Of a stretch of 64,000 nt of DNA, positions 48,857 through 57,507 are shown in pieces. This stretch comes from Klebsiella sp. RHBSTW-00484. Lineage in GTDB: Bacteria > Pseudomonadota > Gammaproteobacteria > Enterobacterales > Enterobacteriaceae. The number at the start of each line of letters is the position of its first letter. The first letter of the stretch is position 1. The notes beneath the pieces were generated by a model, which was not told the origin of the DNA, ran no database searches, and saw only the letters and a program-made list of their open reading frames with translations. The translations under genes and the position numbers were made by a program. The DNA lies in contig NZ_CP055481.1 of the NCBI RefSeq assembly GCF_013705725.1, forward strand, positions 5,022,001 through 5,086,000, given 5' to 3'.

Positions 48857-49806
48857 TGAAAAACTGGCCAAACCCGTTTATTGAACAACGCGCAGATCCG
48901 TTTATTCTGCGCCATCAGGATTGCTACTATTTTATTGCCTCAGTTCCGGAGTATGACCGACTGGAAATTCGCCGCTCTGCAACCCTTGAAGGCCTGCGCG
49001 ACGCGCAGCCGGTGGTGGTCTGGCGCAAGCCGGAGAGCGGCCCAATGAGTCAGCTGATTTGGGCCCCGGAACTACATGAAATCGAAGGTAAATGGTACAT
49101 CTACTTTGCCGCCAGCCACACGCACGATCTCGATGAATTGGGCATGTTCCAGCATCGCATGTTCGCTCTGGAATGCGCGGATAGCGACCCGCTAACCGGC
49201 AAGTGGCAGGAAAAGGGCCAGGTAAAAACGCCGTTTGATACCTTTGCGCTGGATGCCACCACCTTCCACCATCAGGGCAAGCAGTGGTACCTGTGGGCGC
49301 AAAAAGACCCGGATATTGCGGGCAACACCAACCTGTATCTGGCTGAACTTGAAAACCCGTGGACGCTAAAAGGCGAACCAGTGATGTTGAGTAAGCCGGA
49401 GTTTGACTGGGAGTGTCGCGGCTTTCTGGTCAACGAGGGTCCGGCGGCGCTGTTCCACGATGACAAACTGTTCGTCAGCTACTCCGCCAGCGCTACCGAT
49501 GAAAACTATTGCATGGGCTTACTGTGGATAGACATCAACGCCGATCCGCTCCAGCCGGAAAACTGGCATAAAGCACCGCAGCCGGTGTTCCGCACCAGCT
49601 ACGAAAATCGTCAGTATGGGCCGGGACACAACAGCTTTACACAAACGCCGGAGGGAGAAGATGTGCTGGTGTATCACGCGCGCAACTACACCGAAATCGA
49701 AGGCGATCCGCTGTACGATCCGAATCGTCATACCCGTCTGAAATTGGTTCGCTGGCAAGAAAATGGGATGCCTGATTTTGGCATCCCAGCGGCTGATACG
49801 TTGTAG
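48853..49806 (+). CDS. GH43 family glycosidase (beta-xylosidase/arabinanase type)
   Basis: A 317-residue cytoplasmic enzyme with the five-bladed propeller pattern of GH43. ERADPFILRHQDCYYFIASV contains the catalytic-base Asp in ADPFI. WAPELHEIEGKWYIYFAAS follows; FALDATTFHHQGKQWYLWAQ contributes the pKa-modulating Asp. VNEGPAALFHDDKLFVSYSA contains the acid Glu. No signal peptide, so it acts on imported oligosaccharides, which fits its translational coupling to the GPH symporter. Substrate (xylobiose, arabinosides) cannot be told from sequence alone. A REP sequence follows the gene. Confidence 0.88.
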   Translation: MMKNWPNPFIEQRADPFILRHQDCYYFIASVPEYDRLEIRRSATLEGLRDAQPVVVWRKPESGPMSQLIWAPELHEIEGKWYIYFAASHTHDLDELGMFQHRMFALECADSDPLTGKWQEKGQVKTPFDTFALDATTFHHQGKQWYLWAQKDPDIAGNTNLYLAELENPWTLKGEPVMLSKPEFDWECRGFLVNEGPAALFHDDKLFVSYSASATDENYCMGLLWIDINADPLQPENWHKAPQPVFRTSYENRQYGPGHNSFTQTPEGEDVLVYHARNYTEIEGDPLYDPNRHTRLKLVRWQENGMPDFGIPAADTL

Positions 49807-49830
49807 CACTGCGCTTGCAGGGGTGGGTTT

Positions 49831-49866
49831 TGTAGGCCGGGCAAGGCGTAAGCCGCCGCCCGGCAA
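49831..49866. repeat. REP (palindromic unit) sequence
   Basis: TGTAGGCCGGGCAAGGCGTA followed by AGCCGCCGCCCGGCAA is a standard REP, in the 76-bp gap between convergent GH43 and ampE genes. Confidence 0.85.
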
Positions 49867-49882
49867 AGCGCATCTCAGGTTG

Positions 49883-50737
49883 TTAAATCAACGTCCCGTA
49901 AATCGTCAGCAGCGCCATAATCACCACTACCACCAACGACGTTTTCTTCGCCATGGAAACCGCCGCTTTCGGCGTAGCCACTTTATCGACGTGCGGCTCG
50001 CGAGCCAGCGAATACTGCGCCAGACGGGTTAATACCTGATATTGCGAAGAGTGGCGATCGCCCAGCGACGCAAACCAGGCCGGTAACGCTTTTTCTCCGT
50101 GCCCTACCAGAGCATAAACCACGCCAACCAGGCGTACCGGCACCCAGTCCACTACGTGCAGGATACCGTCGATTCCCGACTGTAAACGATGATGTGGCGT
50201 CTGATAACGCGCCAGCCACGTTTGCCAGGCACGCAGCACGCAATAAGCGATTAGCGTTAACGGGCCCCACGGTCCACCAACAACGAACCAAAACAGCGGG
50301 GCAAGATAATAGCGATAGTTAATCCACAGCAGTGCGTTTTGCAGCTCGCTGAGATATTCACGCTGATCGCAACCCGGCGGCACGCCGTGGATAAGGGTAA
50401 GCTCACTGGCCATGGCGTCGCAGGCGCGGCTATCATCACGGGCAGCGGCTTTCAGATACGCATGATAATGCAAGCGGACTTTCCCAGCACCAATGCACAG
50501 CAGGCCGAGCAAAATCCAGAACACCAGCAGCGGAACGTTAAATAGCTGCCCTTGTAGCAAGCGCTGAATAATAAAGACCACCGCTACCGCTGCAACCGTC
50601 ATCAGTACGGTACCAAACAGCGAATAATGCTTTACCCGGCGAAATAACACTTCCAGCCGATGATCAAGCTGCCAGTGCTCGCCCAGCTTGAACAAACGCT
50701 CGGCAATAAGCACTAACAGCGTGGTAAACAACGTCAT
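49883..50737 (-). CDS. ampE: AmpE, inner-membrane protein of the ampDE operon
   Basis: A 284-residue integral membrane protein with four to five hydrophobic segments ([20 protein letters not shown] at the N-terminus, [17 protein letters not shown] at the C-terminus), same length as E. coli AmpE. Its role is unclear; it was described as a putative sensory transducer linked to beta-lactamase regulation, though AmpD alone accounts for the induction phenotype. The ATG overlaps the ampD stop by 4 bp, so the two are translationally coupled. Confidence 0.93.
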   Translation of the reverse strand: MTLFTTLLVLIAERLFKLGEHWQLDHRLEVLFRRVKHYSLFGTVLMTVAAVAVVFIIQRLLQGQLFNVPLLVFWILLGLLCIGAGKVRLHYHAYLKAAARDDSRACDAMASELTLIHGVPPGCDQREYLSELQNALLWINYRYYLAPLFWFVVGGPWGPLTLIAYCVLRAWQTWLARYQTPHHRLQSGIDGILHVVDWVPVRLVGVVYALVGHGEKALPAWFASLGDRHSSQYQVLTRLAQYSLAREPHVDKVATPKAAVSMAKKTSLVVVVIMALLTIYGTLI

Positions 50738-51297
50738 GGCATCTCCTTATCTGACGACGAGGTTAACAAACCGCGAAATTTTGCCCAGTCAAAAGCCGGG
50801 CCGGGATCCGTTTTACGCACAGGTGCAATATCGCTGTGGCCGGTAATATGGTCTGCAATGGCCGGGTAGAGCGAAATAAGCTGTCGGGTAATAGCCGCCA
50901 GTTGCTGATATTGCGCCTCGGTATAGGCCTGTGTGTCGGTCCCTTCCAGCTCAATGCCTATTGAAAAATCATTACAGCGCTCGCGTCCGTGGTAGCTGGA
51001 AACGCCCGCGTGCCACGCGCGCTTATCGAAAGGCACATACTGCACGATTTCACCGTCCCGGCGAATCAGACAATGCGCCGAAACGCGAAGATGGGCTATC
51101 TCAGCAAAGAAAGGATGAGCATCGGGATCGAGCGTACCGCTGAACAGGGCATCAATCCATGGACCGCCAAATTCGCCGGGCGGCAGACTGATATTGTGCA
51201 CCACCAGCAAAGAAGGGGTTTCATTATCCGGGCGGCTATCGTGGTGCGGCGAAGGAACCCGACGCGCATCTACCAGCCATCCCCCGTTCAACTGCAT
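50734..51297 (-). CDS. ampD: 1,6-anhydro-N-acetylmuramyl-L-alanine amidase AmpD
   Basis: A 187-residue cytoplasmic zinc amidase that removes the peptide from recycled anhydro-muropeptides and so keeps AmpC induction low. Zinc ligands His34 ([10 protein letters not shown]), His154 (ITGHSDIAP) and Asp164 ([11 protein letters not shown]), plus catalytic Glu116 and Lys162, are all present. The length of 187 is that of Citrobacter freundii AmpD (E. coli 183). I start at 51297 ([17 protein letters not shown]); the frame is open 26 codons further upstream without support. It is divergent from nadC. Confidence 0.95.
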   Translation of the reverse strand: MQLNGGWLVDARRVPSPHHDSRPDNETPSLLVVHNISLPPGEFGGPWIDALFSGTLDPDAHPFFAEIAHLRVSAHCLIRRDGEIVQYVPFDKRAWHAGVSSYHGRERCNDFSIGIELEGTDTQAYTEAQYQQLAAITRQLISLYPAIADHITGHSDIAPVRKTDPGPAFDWAKFRGLLTSSSDKEMP

Positions 51298-51476
51298 GTC
51301 GAGTCTCCTTTTACTAACCTGCGCATTCGCAACGCCCGAGGGCCAAAGAATGCCTGCTGTTATACGCACTATCACTCATCACAAAACTAACTTGAGACCC
51401 ACGGTGAAGCCGCCAGAAGGATGAAGTGGATGTGGTACAGAAACGTGGTTCAGGTTAGCATGTTTCCCACTTCTGA

Positions 51477-52394
<918 letters not shown>

Positions 52395-52401
52395 CTGTCC
52401 T

Positions 52402-52434
52402 GCCCCGGTTGATATCCTGCACCGGGGCTCTTTT
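52402..52434 (+). terminator. Rho-independent terminator of nadC
   Basis: GCCCCGGT and ACCGGGGC pair as an 8-bp stem around an 11-nt loop, followed by TCTTTTTG, 8 bp after the nadC stop. Confidence 0.87.
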
Positions 52435-52576
52435 TGCGAGCCGACTCGCACACCGATAATCCCTCACTGCAACCCGCAAAAAAAGCCTGGAACCTTGCTT
52501 CCTTAGGCGCGATCAGCGACTCGCACTGCGGATTAAAGCCCGGCAAAGTGCTCCCGAAAACAACAAGGAGCAACTT

Positions 52577-52642
52577 ATGGATAAACAACGTGGCTTTACC
52601 CTTATTGAACTGATGGTGATTATGTACGCTAATTTAAAGTAA
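52577..52642 (+). pseudogene. ppdD: ppdD, type IV pilin-like gene, truncated by island insertion
   Basis: The reading frame starts with AAGGAG plus ATG and encodes MDKQRGFTLIELMV, exactly the prepilin N-terminus of PpdD including the Gly-Phe cleavage site and Glu5. It then leaves the family (IMYANLK) and stops. The break falls near 52617-52621, because the next pilin codons (VIGIIAIL) are missing and base composition drops sharply there. So the major type IV pilin gene is broken, unless the island's attachment site rebuilds it at the far end, outside this window. Confidence 0.88.
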
Positions 52643-53155
52643 AATAATTACACGAAATCAAGTATGCACTTATAGTATAAAAATCTGCCTTCATAGATAA
52701 CGACACTGATTGATCCTACCCGCGAATAATGGACACCCGACTAAGTGAGTAAACTCTTAACTCAGAAGTGAATCATGACTAAACCATCGGCAACGAAAAC
52801 CAAGCCCTGACAACACACGCCAGCCCTTCGTGACGAAGCCACATGAGACAGTTTCGAAATAGCCGTCTCTGCCAATACCAGTATATAGCTCAGTGCAATT
52901 GTCACGGCACCCTGCATTATGAATTAATCCCACATTAAAATTTCAGATGTAAAAACATAATCAGCACCGTTATTATTACCATACACAACAATTTTGATTA
53001 ACAATAAATCACTTTTCTTCTTGTGTTAGTTACACATCTTAATATATTATCCCCCCCAATTTATTATCACTTTCTTTTTTAAAATCTTGCACAAAATACA
53101 TTTATTGTTTTCAGTGTAAATATATCAGAAGTATTTTTCACACAGGAGTTACATT
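52643..53155. other. Gene-free left border of the island
   Basis: About 510 bp hold only the IS3-type remnant (52728-52850) and then very AT-rich DNA with a run of C (53051-53056). A CACAGGAGTT ribosome site at 53142-53151 belongs to the next gene. I see no RNA gene here. The border should contain the left attachment site, but without the right end the repeat cannot be defined. Confidence 0.55.
52728..52850 (+). mobile_element. Decayed IS3-family end with orfA remnant
   Basis: TGGACACCCGACTAAGTGAG resembles an IS3-family left terminal repeat. The nearby ATGACTAAACC opens a frame MTKPSATKTKP, followed by a stop and then QHTPALRDEA in the same frame. This recalls the start of IS3-group OrfA proteins (MTKP...KQHTPEFRDEA). 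No further transposase can be followed. It is a remnant at the island border, not a complete element. Confidence 0.6.
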
Positions 53156-54133
53156 ATGAATCCAATCAAATTAAATACGGGCATTGGAGTAACTGGTATT
53201 AAGAGTCAATCAAAAAGTAAAAGTGGCGACAGCACAAAATATGAAATCACATTATCCGGCTCACAAAAAAGCCATCTAATACCAAAAGTTATATTATTTT
53301 GTGAGGATAAATTCGCAGAGTCCATGATAATTAACGCCCTATCCTACAAAGAGTTAAATCATGGTGCATTCAAAATTATACATTGTGGAGTATGGCATAA
53401 CATCATAAAAGCACTCGCTGGATGCTTGCTTTATGAAAAAGAACTAATAGATTCGGGGAATGGTAAAGCCCTGAAAGTGATTGGTATAATAGATGGAGAT
53501 GTTTCCGAATCGGATATATCAACGGCAATAAAAAAAACATACAAGGGGAGTTTTTTACCCGCTGAAATTTCTAATATAATAAAAATAATAACTGAGCATG
53601 TAACTAGCTTCAAGATAACTCAAGATGGTCTGAAGTTGCCTGAGCTTTCAACAGGCCTACCAGAATTTAATTTAAAAATAATGCTCGATGACATAACTGA
53701 AGAAATGATCCGCAATTATCACAAAGAATACATTTTAAAATATGAAGGCTGGTTGAAAAAAACTGCCACCCTCGAAGGAAAAGTTAATTTAACTCGTGAG
53801 CTTGAGGATATAAAAAGGAAAATAAAAGAAACCTTAGAAATAATCGAAACCTCAAAAAATATCAAGAGCCATGAACTACCTAAAAACAGCAGTAATAAAT
53901 TTGACTATCACTATTATTTCGAAACATTAAAAGAAAGGATAGGAAATAAACATTTCAACAGTTATTCCTATTCACACGACACCGAACTCCTTGTATACAG
54001 AATTATTTCCACTTATAGCAAATCTCGATGGGAAGAATATATCACTCCCGTAACCAACCTATTGATTTCAGTTAAAGATGAACAAGTAAAAAGATTCAAC
54101 CATAATACATTTAACAACGACTCATTAGATTGA
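53156..54133 (+). CDS. Unknown protein with a TOPRIM-like (OLD/DUF4435-type) nuclease pattern
   Basis: A 325-residue protein I cannot assign to a named family. Residues 44-120 show a TOPRIM-like pattern: a hydrophobic strand then KVILFCEDKFAESMI (Glu50, Glu55) and, after about 60 residues, ALKVIGIIDGDVSESD with the Asp113-x-Asp115 pair. These are the acidic residues that bind metal in OLD-family, RNase M5 and DUF4435 proteins. The C-terminal part is Lys/Glu-rich helical (ELEDIKRKIKETLEIIETSK). No ATPase partner is adjacent, so it may be a solitary nuclease or the remains of an ATPase-TOPRIM defence pair. It is preceded by a good ribosome site and followed by a terminator. Confidence 0.65.
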   Translation: MNPIKLNTGIGVTGIKSQSKSKSGDSTKYEITLSGSQKSHLIPKVILFCEDKFAESMIINALSYKELNHGAFKIIHCGVWHNIIKALAGCLLYEKELIDSGNGKALKVIGIIDGDVSESDISTAIKKTYKGSFLPAEISNIIKIITEHVTSFKITQDGLKLPELSTGLPEFNLKIMLDDITEEMIRNYHKEYILKYEGWLKKTATLEGKVNLTRELEDIKRKIKETLEIIETSKNIKSHELPKNSSNKFDYHYYFETLKERIGNKHFNSYSYSHDTELLVYRIISTYSKSRWEEYITPVTNLLISVKDEQVKRFNHNTFNNDSLD

Positions 54134-54138
54134 AGCAG

Positions 54139-54160
54139 AGGCCAAATGCTGGCCTTCTTT
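54139..54160 (+). terminator. Terminator of the TOPRIM-like gene
   Basis: AGGCCA-aatgc-TGGCCT is a 6-bp stem followed by TCTTT, 5 bp after the stop codon. Confidence 0.7.
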
Positions 54161-54390
54161 GCATAAGAATCACCAGCAACCATAATGAATGGTGAATCGC
54201 AAAAATTAGCTCGGATACCTTCATGCCATTGCAGAACCGATACCTCTCTGATACAGAGTTTTCTTTTCCAAGAAAAAACTGTCGATCAGCACTACTAAAA
54301 TTTTCATTAAAAACATTATGTAAATGTGGTTTTAATATGATAAAGAACTGGCAATAAAGATCATCCTGCTTTACAAGTAATTTTAAATCA

Positions 54391-55173
54391 TTATAAATCA
54401 GCAAAAATATTTGAGGTTACAAAAATCTTTGCCAGTAATTTATTACGAACATCTTCTGAATACTTCTCACTTATGATATTAATAAGTCTATTTAAATATG
54501 AATCATTCTTTACGAAAATATACCTTATGTCATCATGAGAAAATGGAAGCATAGATTCCTTGTGATTTCCCAAAAATTTATCACCCAAGATTTTATTTTT
54601 TGATAACCGTATTGGTACAACCTCAGAACGGATATCTGGAACATATCTCCATTCATTCTCATTTGCAAACCTATAATTAAAAATTGGCTCTTCATTTCTT
54701 CGTGCTAACGTGCCTTCGTAATTTTTCATGTAACGCAAAGGATTAATAAAAGCCCTGTACTGTGCTCTTCGGATCGAATAATCAGGGTTGTCTTTTGAAT
54801 CAGCTAAATTTTCTTCTTTAAAATTACGCAACGCATCATTTAAACAATCAACCATTGAACAATTATTACTAACATAGAAAACTGGGTTCAATCCACTCTC
54901 AATACCCCATGTTTTCTTTAACCCTATGCCAAACCCACCATATTTAATAGTATGCTCTAAAAGATGAGACAGCCTAATATCACAAAATGAAACCATTGGT
55001 ATTGCAAACTTTCTTGACCTCACCTTTTCACCATGAATCTCCTCGGTCGAGTGAGAAGCTATAAAATAAGAACACTCTAGTATTTTTACCAAAGTATCAT
55101 ACTTTTTAGTAAAATGAATAAGCGTACTTGGGTAAAGACTCTTTTCTTTCGATTTCTTCGACATATTACTCAT
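54391..55173 (-). CDS. AbiGi-family abortive-infection-like protein
   Basis: A 260-residue protein whose N-terminal half matches my recollection of the AbiGi family (PF10899). The pattern is LIHFTKKYDTLVKILECSYF, then FAIPMVSFCDIRLSHLLEHT, KYGGFGIGLKKTWGIESGLN, and PVFYVSNN. In lactococci AbiGi is the first, antitoxin-like, component of the AbiG phage-abortive system. Here no AbiGii nucleotidyltransferase gene is adjacent. It lies 43 bp downstream of an S24-type repressor on the same strand, so it is probably transcribed with it, like a lysogenic-conversion gene. Composition is very AT-rich. Activity is unproven. Confidence 0.72.
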   Translation of the reverse strand: MSNMSKKSKEKSLYPSTLIHFTKKYDTLVKILECSYFIASHSTEEIHGEKVRSRKFAIPMVSFCDIRLSHLLEHTIKYGGFGIGLKKTWGIESGLNPVFYVSNNCSMVDCLNDALRNFKEENLADSKDNPDYSIRRAQYRAFINPLRYMKNYEGTLARRNEEPIFNYRFANENEWRYVPDIRSEVVPIRLSKNKILGDKFLGNHKESMLPFSHDDIRYIFVKNDSYLNRLINIISEKYSEDVRNKLLAKIFVTSNIFADL

Positions 55174-55216
55174 CCTGTAGATTAAATATACCTAACAACT
55201 ACTTACTCCCTCAACA

Positions 55217-55843
55217 CTAAGAATAATTCAGTACTAACACCACCGCTCCCAGAATATCGAAACCAGAAAGAGATTTTTCAGTGACGACTATTTCGTTGTA
55301 TCTGTCATTATCACTATTCAAGCGATACCCATCAGAAACTATCTGCACTCTCTTGTACAAATAACTGCTGCCCTTACGCATCACAAACACTTTACTTTCT
55401 TTAAGATGCTTTTGGCTTTGATCTATGACTAACACGCTACCAACCGTAAAAGTAGGTTCCATTACGTCAGTATCGACACGAAGTGCAGTTAGGTACTCAG
55501 TTTTAGTCAGGGAGAACGCGAAAATTTCAGCATCTATAAAAAGGAACTCATTGGTTTCATAAAAAGGAATTTTGCATACTCTTTCGTTGTAACTTTCATG
55601 TGCTGCTTTAATAGTTACATCCCGAAATTCCTTGCCCGTAGCCAACCATTCTACTGATACATTCCCAGCCTTAGCAAGCAGTACAAGATTCTCCAAGGTA
55701 GGGCTTGAAACTGCCTGAAGGTAGTTATGTACAGTACTGTACCCAATCCCAGCTCTCTTCGCGAACTCCCGTCCAGAACCAGAGGGAACAATCGATTTCA
55801 GTCTTTCACTGAACTGTACAATGCTCTCTTTCTTGTCAGCCAT
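55217..55843 (-). CDS. CI-like repressor with HTH and non-canonical S24 domain
   Basis: A 208-residue phage-type repressor. An XRE-like helix-turn-helix covers residues 10-70 (GREFAKRAGIGYSTVHNYLQ). A LexA/CI C-terminal domain follows from about residue 90. In place of the catalytic GDSMEP it reads TDVMEP, with Val127 where the nucleophilic Ser should be. The Lys (Lys164 in YLYKRVQ) is kept. No Ala-Gly or Cys-Gly cleavage bond is evident in the linker. It therefore probably dimerises and binds cooperatively but does not self-cleave, so RecA-driven induction is unlikely. It is divergent from a Ner-like gene across 109 bp, the classic repressor/early-gene switch. Confidence 0.85.
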   Translation of the reverse strand: MADKKESIVQFSERLKSIVPSGSGREFAKRAGIGYSTVHNYLQAVSSPTLENLVLLAKAGNVSVEWLATGKEFRDVTIKAAHESYNERVCKIPFYETNEFLFIDAEIFAFSLTKTEYLTALRVDTDVMEPTFTVGSVLVIDQSQKHLKESKVFVMRKGSSYLYKRVQIVSDGYRLNSDNDRYNEIVVTEKSLSGFDILGAVVLVLNYS

Positions 55844-55952
55844 TTACACCCTGCTATCCGTTCAATTAAAGGAAAGAATGTTCCTTATTATGATTTGACT
55901 TATACCTTATAATGATCAATCATGTTCTCAATGTAAGTAACGAGTGGTCATT

Positions 55953-56201
55953 ATGAGTATTCATAAACAATCAGGATGTCAGAAAAAGGTGCAAAATGCC
56001 AGTACTGAGAACTGGCATAGGGCCGATATACTTGCTGCTATCAAGAAAAAAGGAGGCACGCTTGCACAACTCTCAAGAGAAAATGGGTTACATGAGAGAA
56101 CATTGTATAACGCTCTCGAAAGACATTGGCCTAAAGGAGAGCAAATTATTGCCGCTTATATCGATGTGGCAGTACATGTTATCTGGCCTGAACGTTATTA
56201 A
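55953..56201 (+). CDS. Ner/Nlp-like DNA-binding protein
   Basis: An 82-residue protein of the Mu Ner / SfsB (Nlp) family, with NWHRADILAAIKKKGGTLAQ, LSRENGLHERTLYNALERHW and WPKGEQIIAAYIDVAVHVIW as the helix-turn-helix and C-terminal signature. In Mu-like phages Ner turns down early transcription and lies divergent to the c repressor, exactly the arrangement here. I start at the ATG 55953 (MSIHKQSGCQ); a GTG three codons upstream is also in frame. It heads a rightward cluster with the zinc-ribbon and two unknown genes. Confidence 0.85.
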   Translation: MSIHKQSGCQKKVQNASTENWHRADILAAIKKKGGTLAQLSRENGLHERTLYNALERHWPKGEQIIAAYIDVAVHVIWPERY

Positions 56202-56227
56202 ATTTTGACGATAAAAGAGGATATATA

Positions 56228-56389
56228 GTGGCGAATTACTTTACGATTACATGCCCACATTGCGGCAGTACTACAACCGTTCAGACCGGAGTATCTAAAA
56301 ATGGTACTGGAGTTGGTCAATGCCGGAATTGTTCAAAGAACATAAAAGTAACCGTTGACGGTAAAGGTAACGTGATAAAAATTAGTTGA
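56228..56389 (+). CDS. Small zinc-ribbon protein (53 aa)
   Basis: A short gene starting with GTG at 56228, preceded by AGAGGA six bases upstream. It encodes a 53-residue protein beginning MANYFTITCPHCGSTTTVQT. Cys9-x2-Cys12 and Cys32-x2-Cys35 form a zinc ribbon separated by 19 residues, followed by a short basic strand (NIKVTVDGKGNVIKIS). It lies 26 bp after the Ner-like gene in the same direction. Tiny zinc ribbons of this sort often bind nucleic acid or partner proteins. I know no specific family. The codon pattern and ribosome site make it a credible gene. Confidence 0.68.
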   Translation: MANYFTITCPHCGSTTTVQTGVSKNGTGVGQCRNCSKNIKVTVDGKGNVIKIS

Positions 56390-56445
56390 TGAATATTCAA
56401 TTACGTTTATTCATTCAGAAATGATATGACTTAAAAGGGATCTAC

Positions 56446-57027
56446 ATGATTGGTTTAGTTGTCATTGTTATCTGTATTTTTATTTCAGTACTTTCCTATA
56501 AGAAGATTGCGAATAGTTGCCGTAACAAAGGCAGAGGTAATGTTAGGACTTTTTTGACTGCATTGATATCAAGTAGTTTGCTATTCATGCTCACAATGAG
56601 CATCGGCGTAGCCAGATTTTTCCCTTCTAATGTGGGGGGGGGAATTTCCGAGAACCCTGTTCAGGTAAAAAACACTACCTATAACCGTTCTAACGAAAAA
56701 AATAAGAACGTTTATATCTGCAATAAATTTGATGCCATTACCCAAACTCGCCAAGGTACAAAGCATAATTCTGGTTTCTATTCTGATGCTGCCACTCGCA
56801 TCACATATACTATCACCGATAGCGTACTGACAACTCAACTATCCTCTCGTGAAGTTGAGAGTAGTACTGAAACAGCAAAATTCAATAAAATTGCAGATGA
56901 TGGTTCAAGAAAATATGGGAATTCATCAAGTAATTTCTTTGTATATGTATTGAATGACAATACTATAAAAGTAATTATGATCGATTTTAATGCCAATATG
57001 ACATTGACACAAACATGCTCAAAATAA
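56446..57027 (+). CDS. Unknown membrane protein with poly-G tract
   Basis: I do not recognise this 193-residue protein. Two hydrophobic helices (residues about 2-18 MIGLVVIVICIFISVLSYKK and 37-57 TALISSSLLFMLTMSIGVAR) anchor it in the inner membrane. The remaining 130 residues are polar, with a single Cys pair (YICNKFD and LTQTCSK). A run of nine G (56634-56642) encodes Gly-Gly-Gly just after the second helix. Slippage there would shift the frame and switch off the periplasmic domain. Start ATG has AAAAGGGAT upstream. The next gene overlaps its 3' end by 13 bp. Confidence 0.6.
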   Translation: MIGLVVIVICIFISVLSYKKIANSCRNKGRGNVRTFLTALISSSLLFMLTMSIGVARFFPSNVGGGISENPVQVKNTTYNRSNEKNKNVYICNKFDAITQTRQGTKHNSGFYSDAATRITYTITDSVLTTQLSSREVESSTETAKFNKIADDGSRKYGNSSSNFFVYVLNDNTIKVIMIDFNANMTLTQTCSK

Positions 57028-57359
57028 AAAAGATCGCACGAAATGAAAAAATATTATTGCTCACTTTATTATTCAGTACTACAACTTTCGCCGCGTATAA
57101 GACATATGATGCACAAAAAGATAGCAAGTACTTAGATAAAGCAATTTCTGGAGTTTGTAAACCGGAACACCAGAGATATGATGATCTTAGTTTTGATTTC
57201 AAATCAGATATCAGTAGCATGAGTAAATCTGATAGTGATAAAACTGTTGCTACCCTTAAGGAGGCTGAGCGTAAACGCTGGTCATGTATAGAAAAAGAAT
57301 TGAATAAAAAGAATATCACACTGAATTTAGAGAAATTATATAAAGAAAATAATCTATAA
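57015..57359 (+). CDS. Small exported unknown protein
   Basis: A 114-residue protein with a signal-peptide-like start (KKIARNEKILLLTLLFSTTT, possible cleavage at TFAA). The charged mature part has two cysteines (SGVCKPEHQ and RWSCIEKEL). Its start overlaps the previous gene by 13 bp, so the two are probably coexpressed and may act together at the membrane. No family match comes to mind. Composition is AT-rich like the rest of the island. Confidence 0.55.
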   Translation: MLKIKKIARNEKILLLTLLFSTTTFAAYKTYDAQKDSKYLDKAISGVCKPEHQRYDDLSFDFKSDISSMSKSDSDKTVATLKEAERKRWSCIEKELNKKNITLNLEKLYKENNL

Positions 57360-57507
57360 AAATCCATCAGAAACCAGTCGGTACTTTTAGTATTTCATAT
57401 AGATATCAAAAGGATATATGGACGGCTATTTGCCATATGTCCTTTTTTTACCCCCTACCGCTATAACTGTTTGTTATAAAATAGGTATTTCCAGAAATTT
57501 TCAGTTA

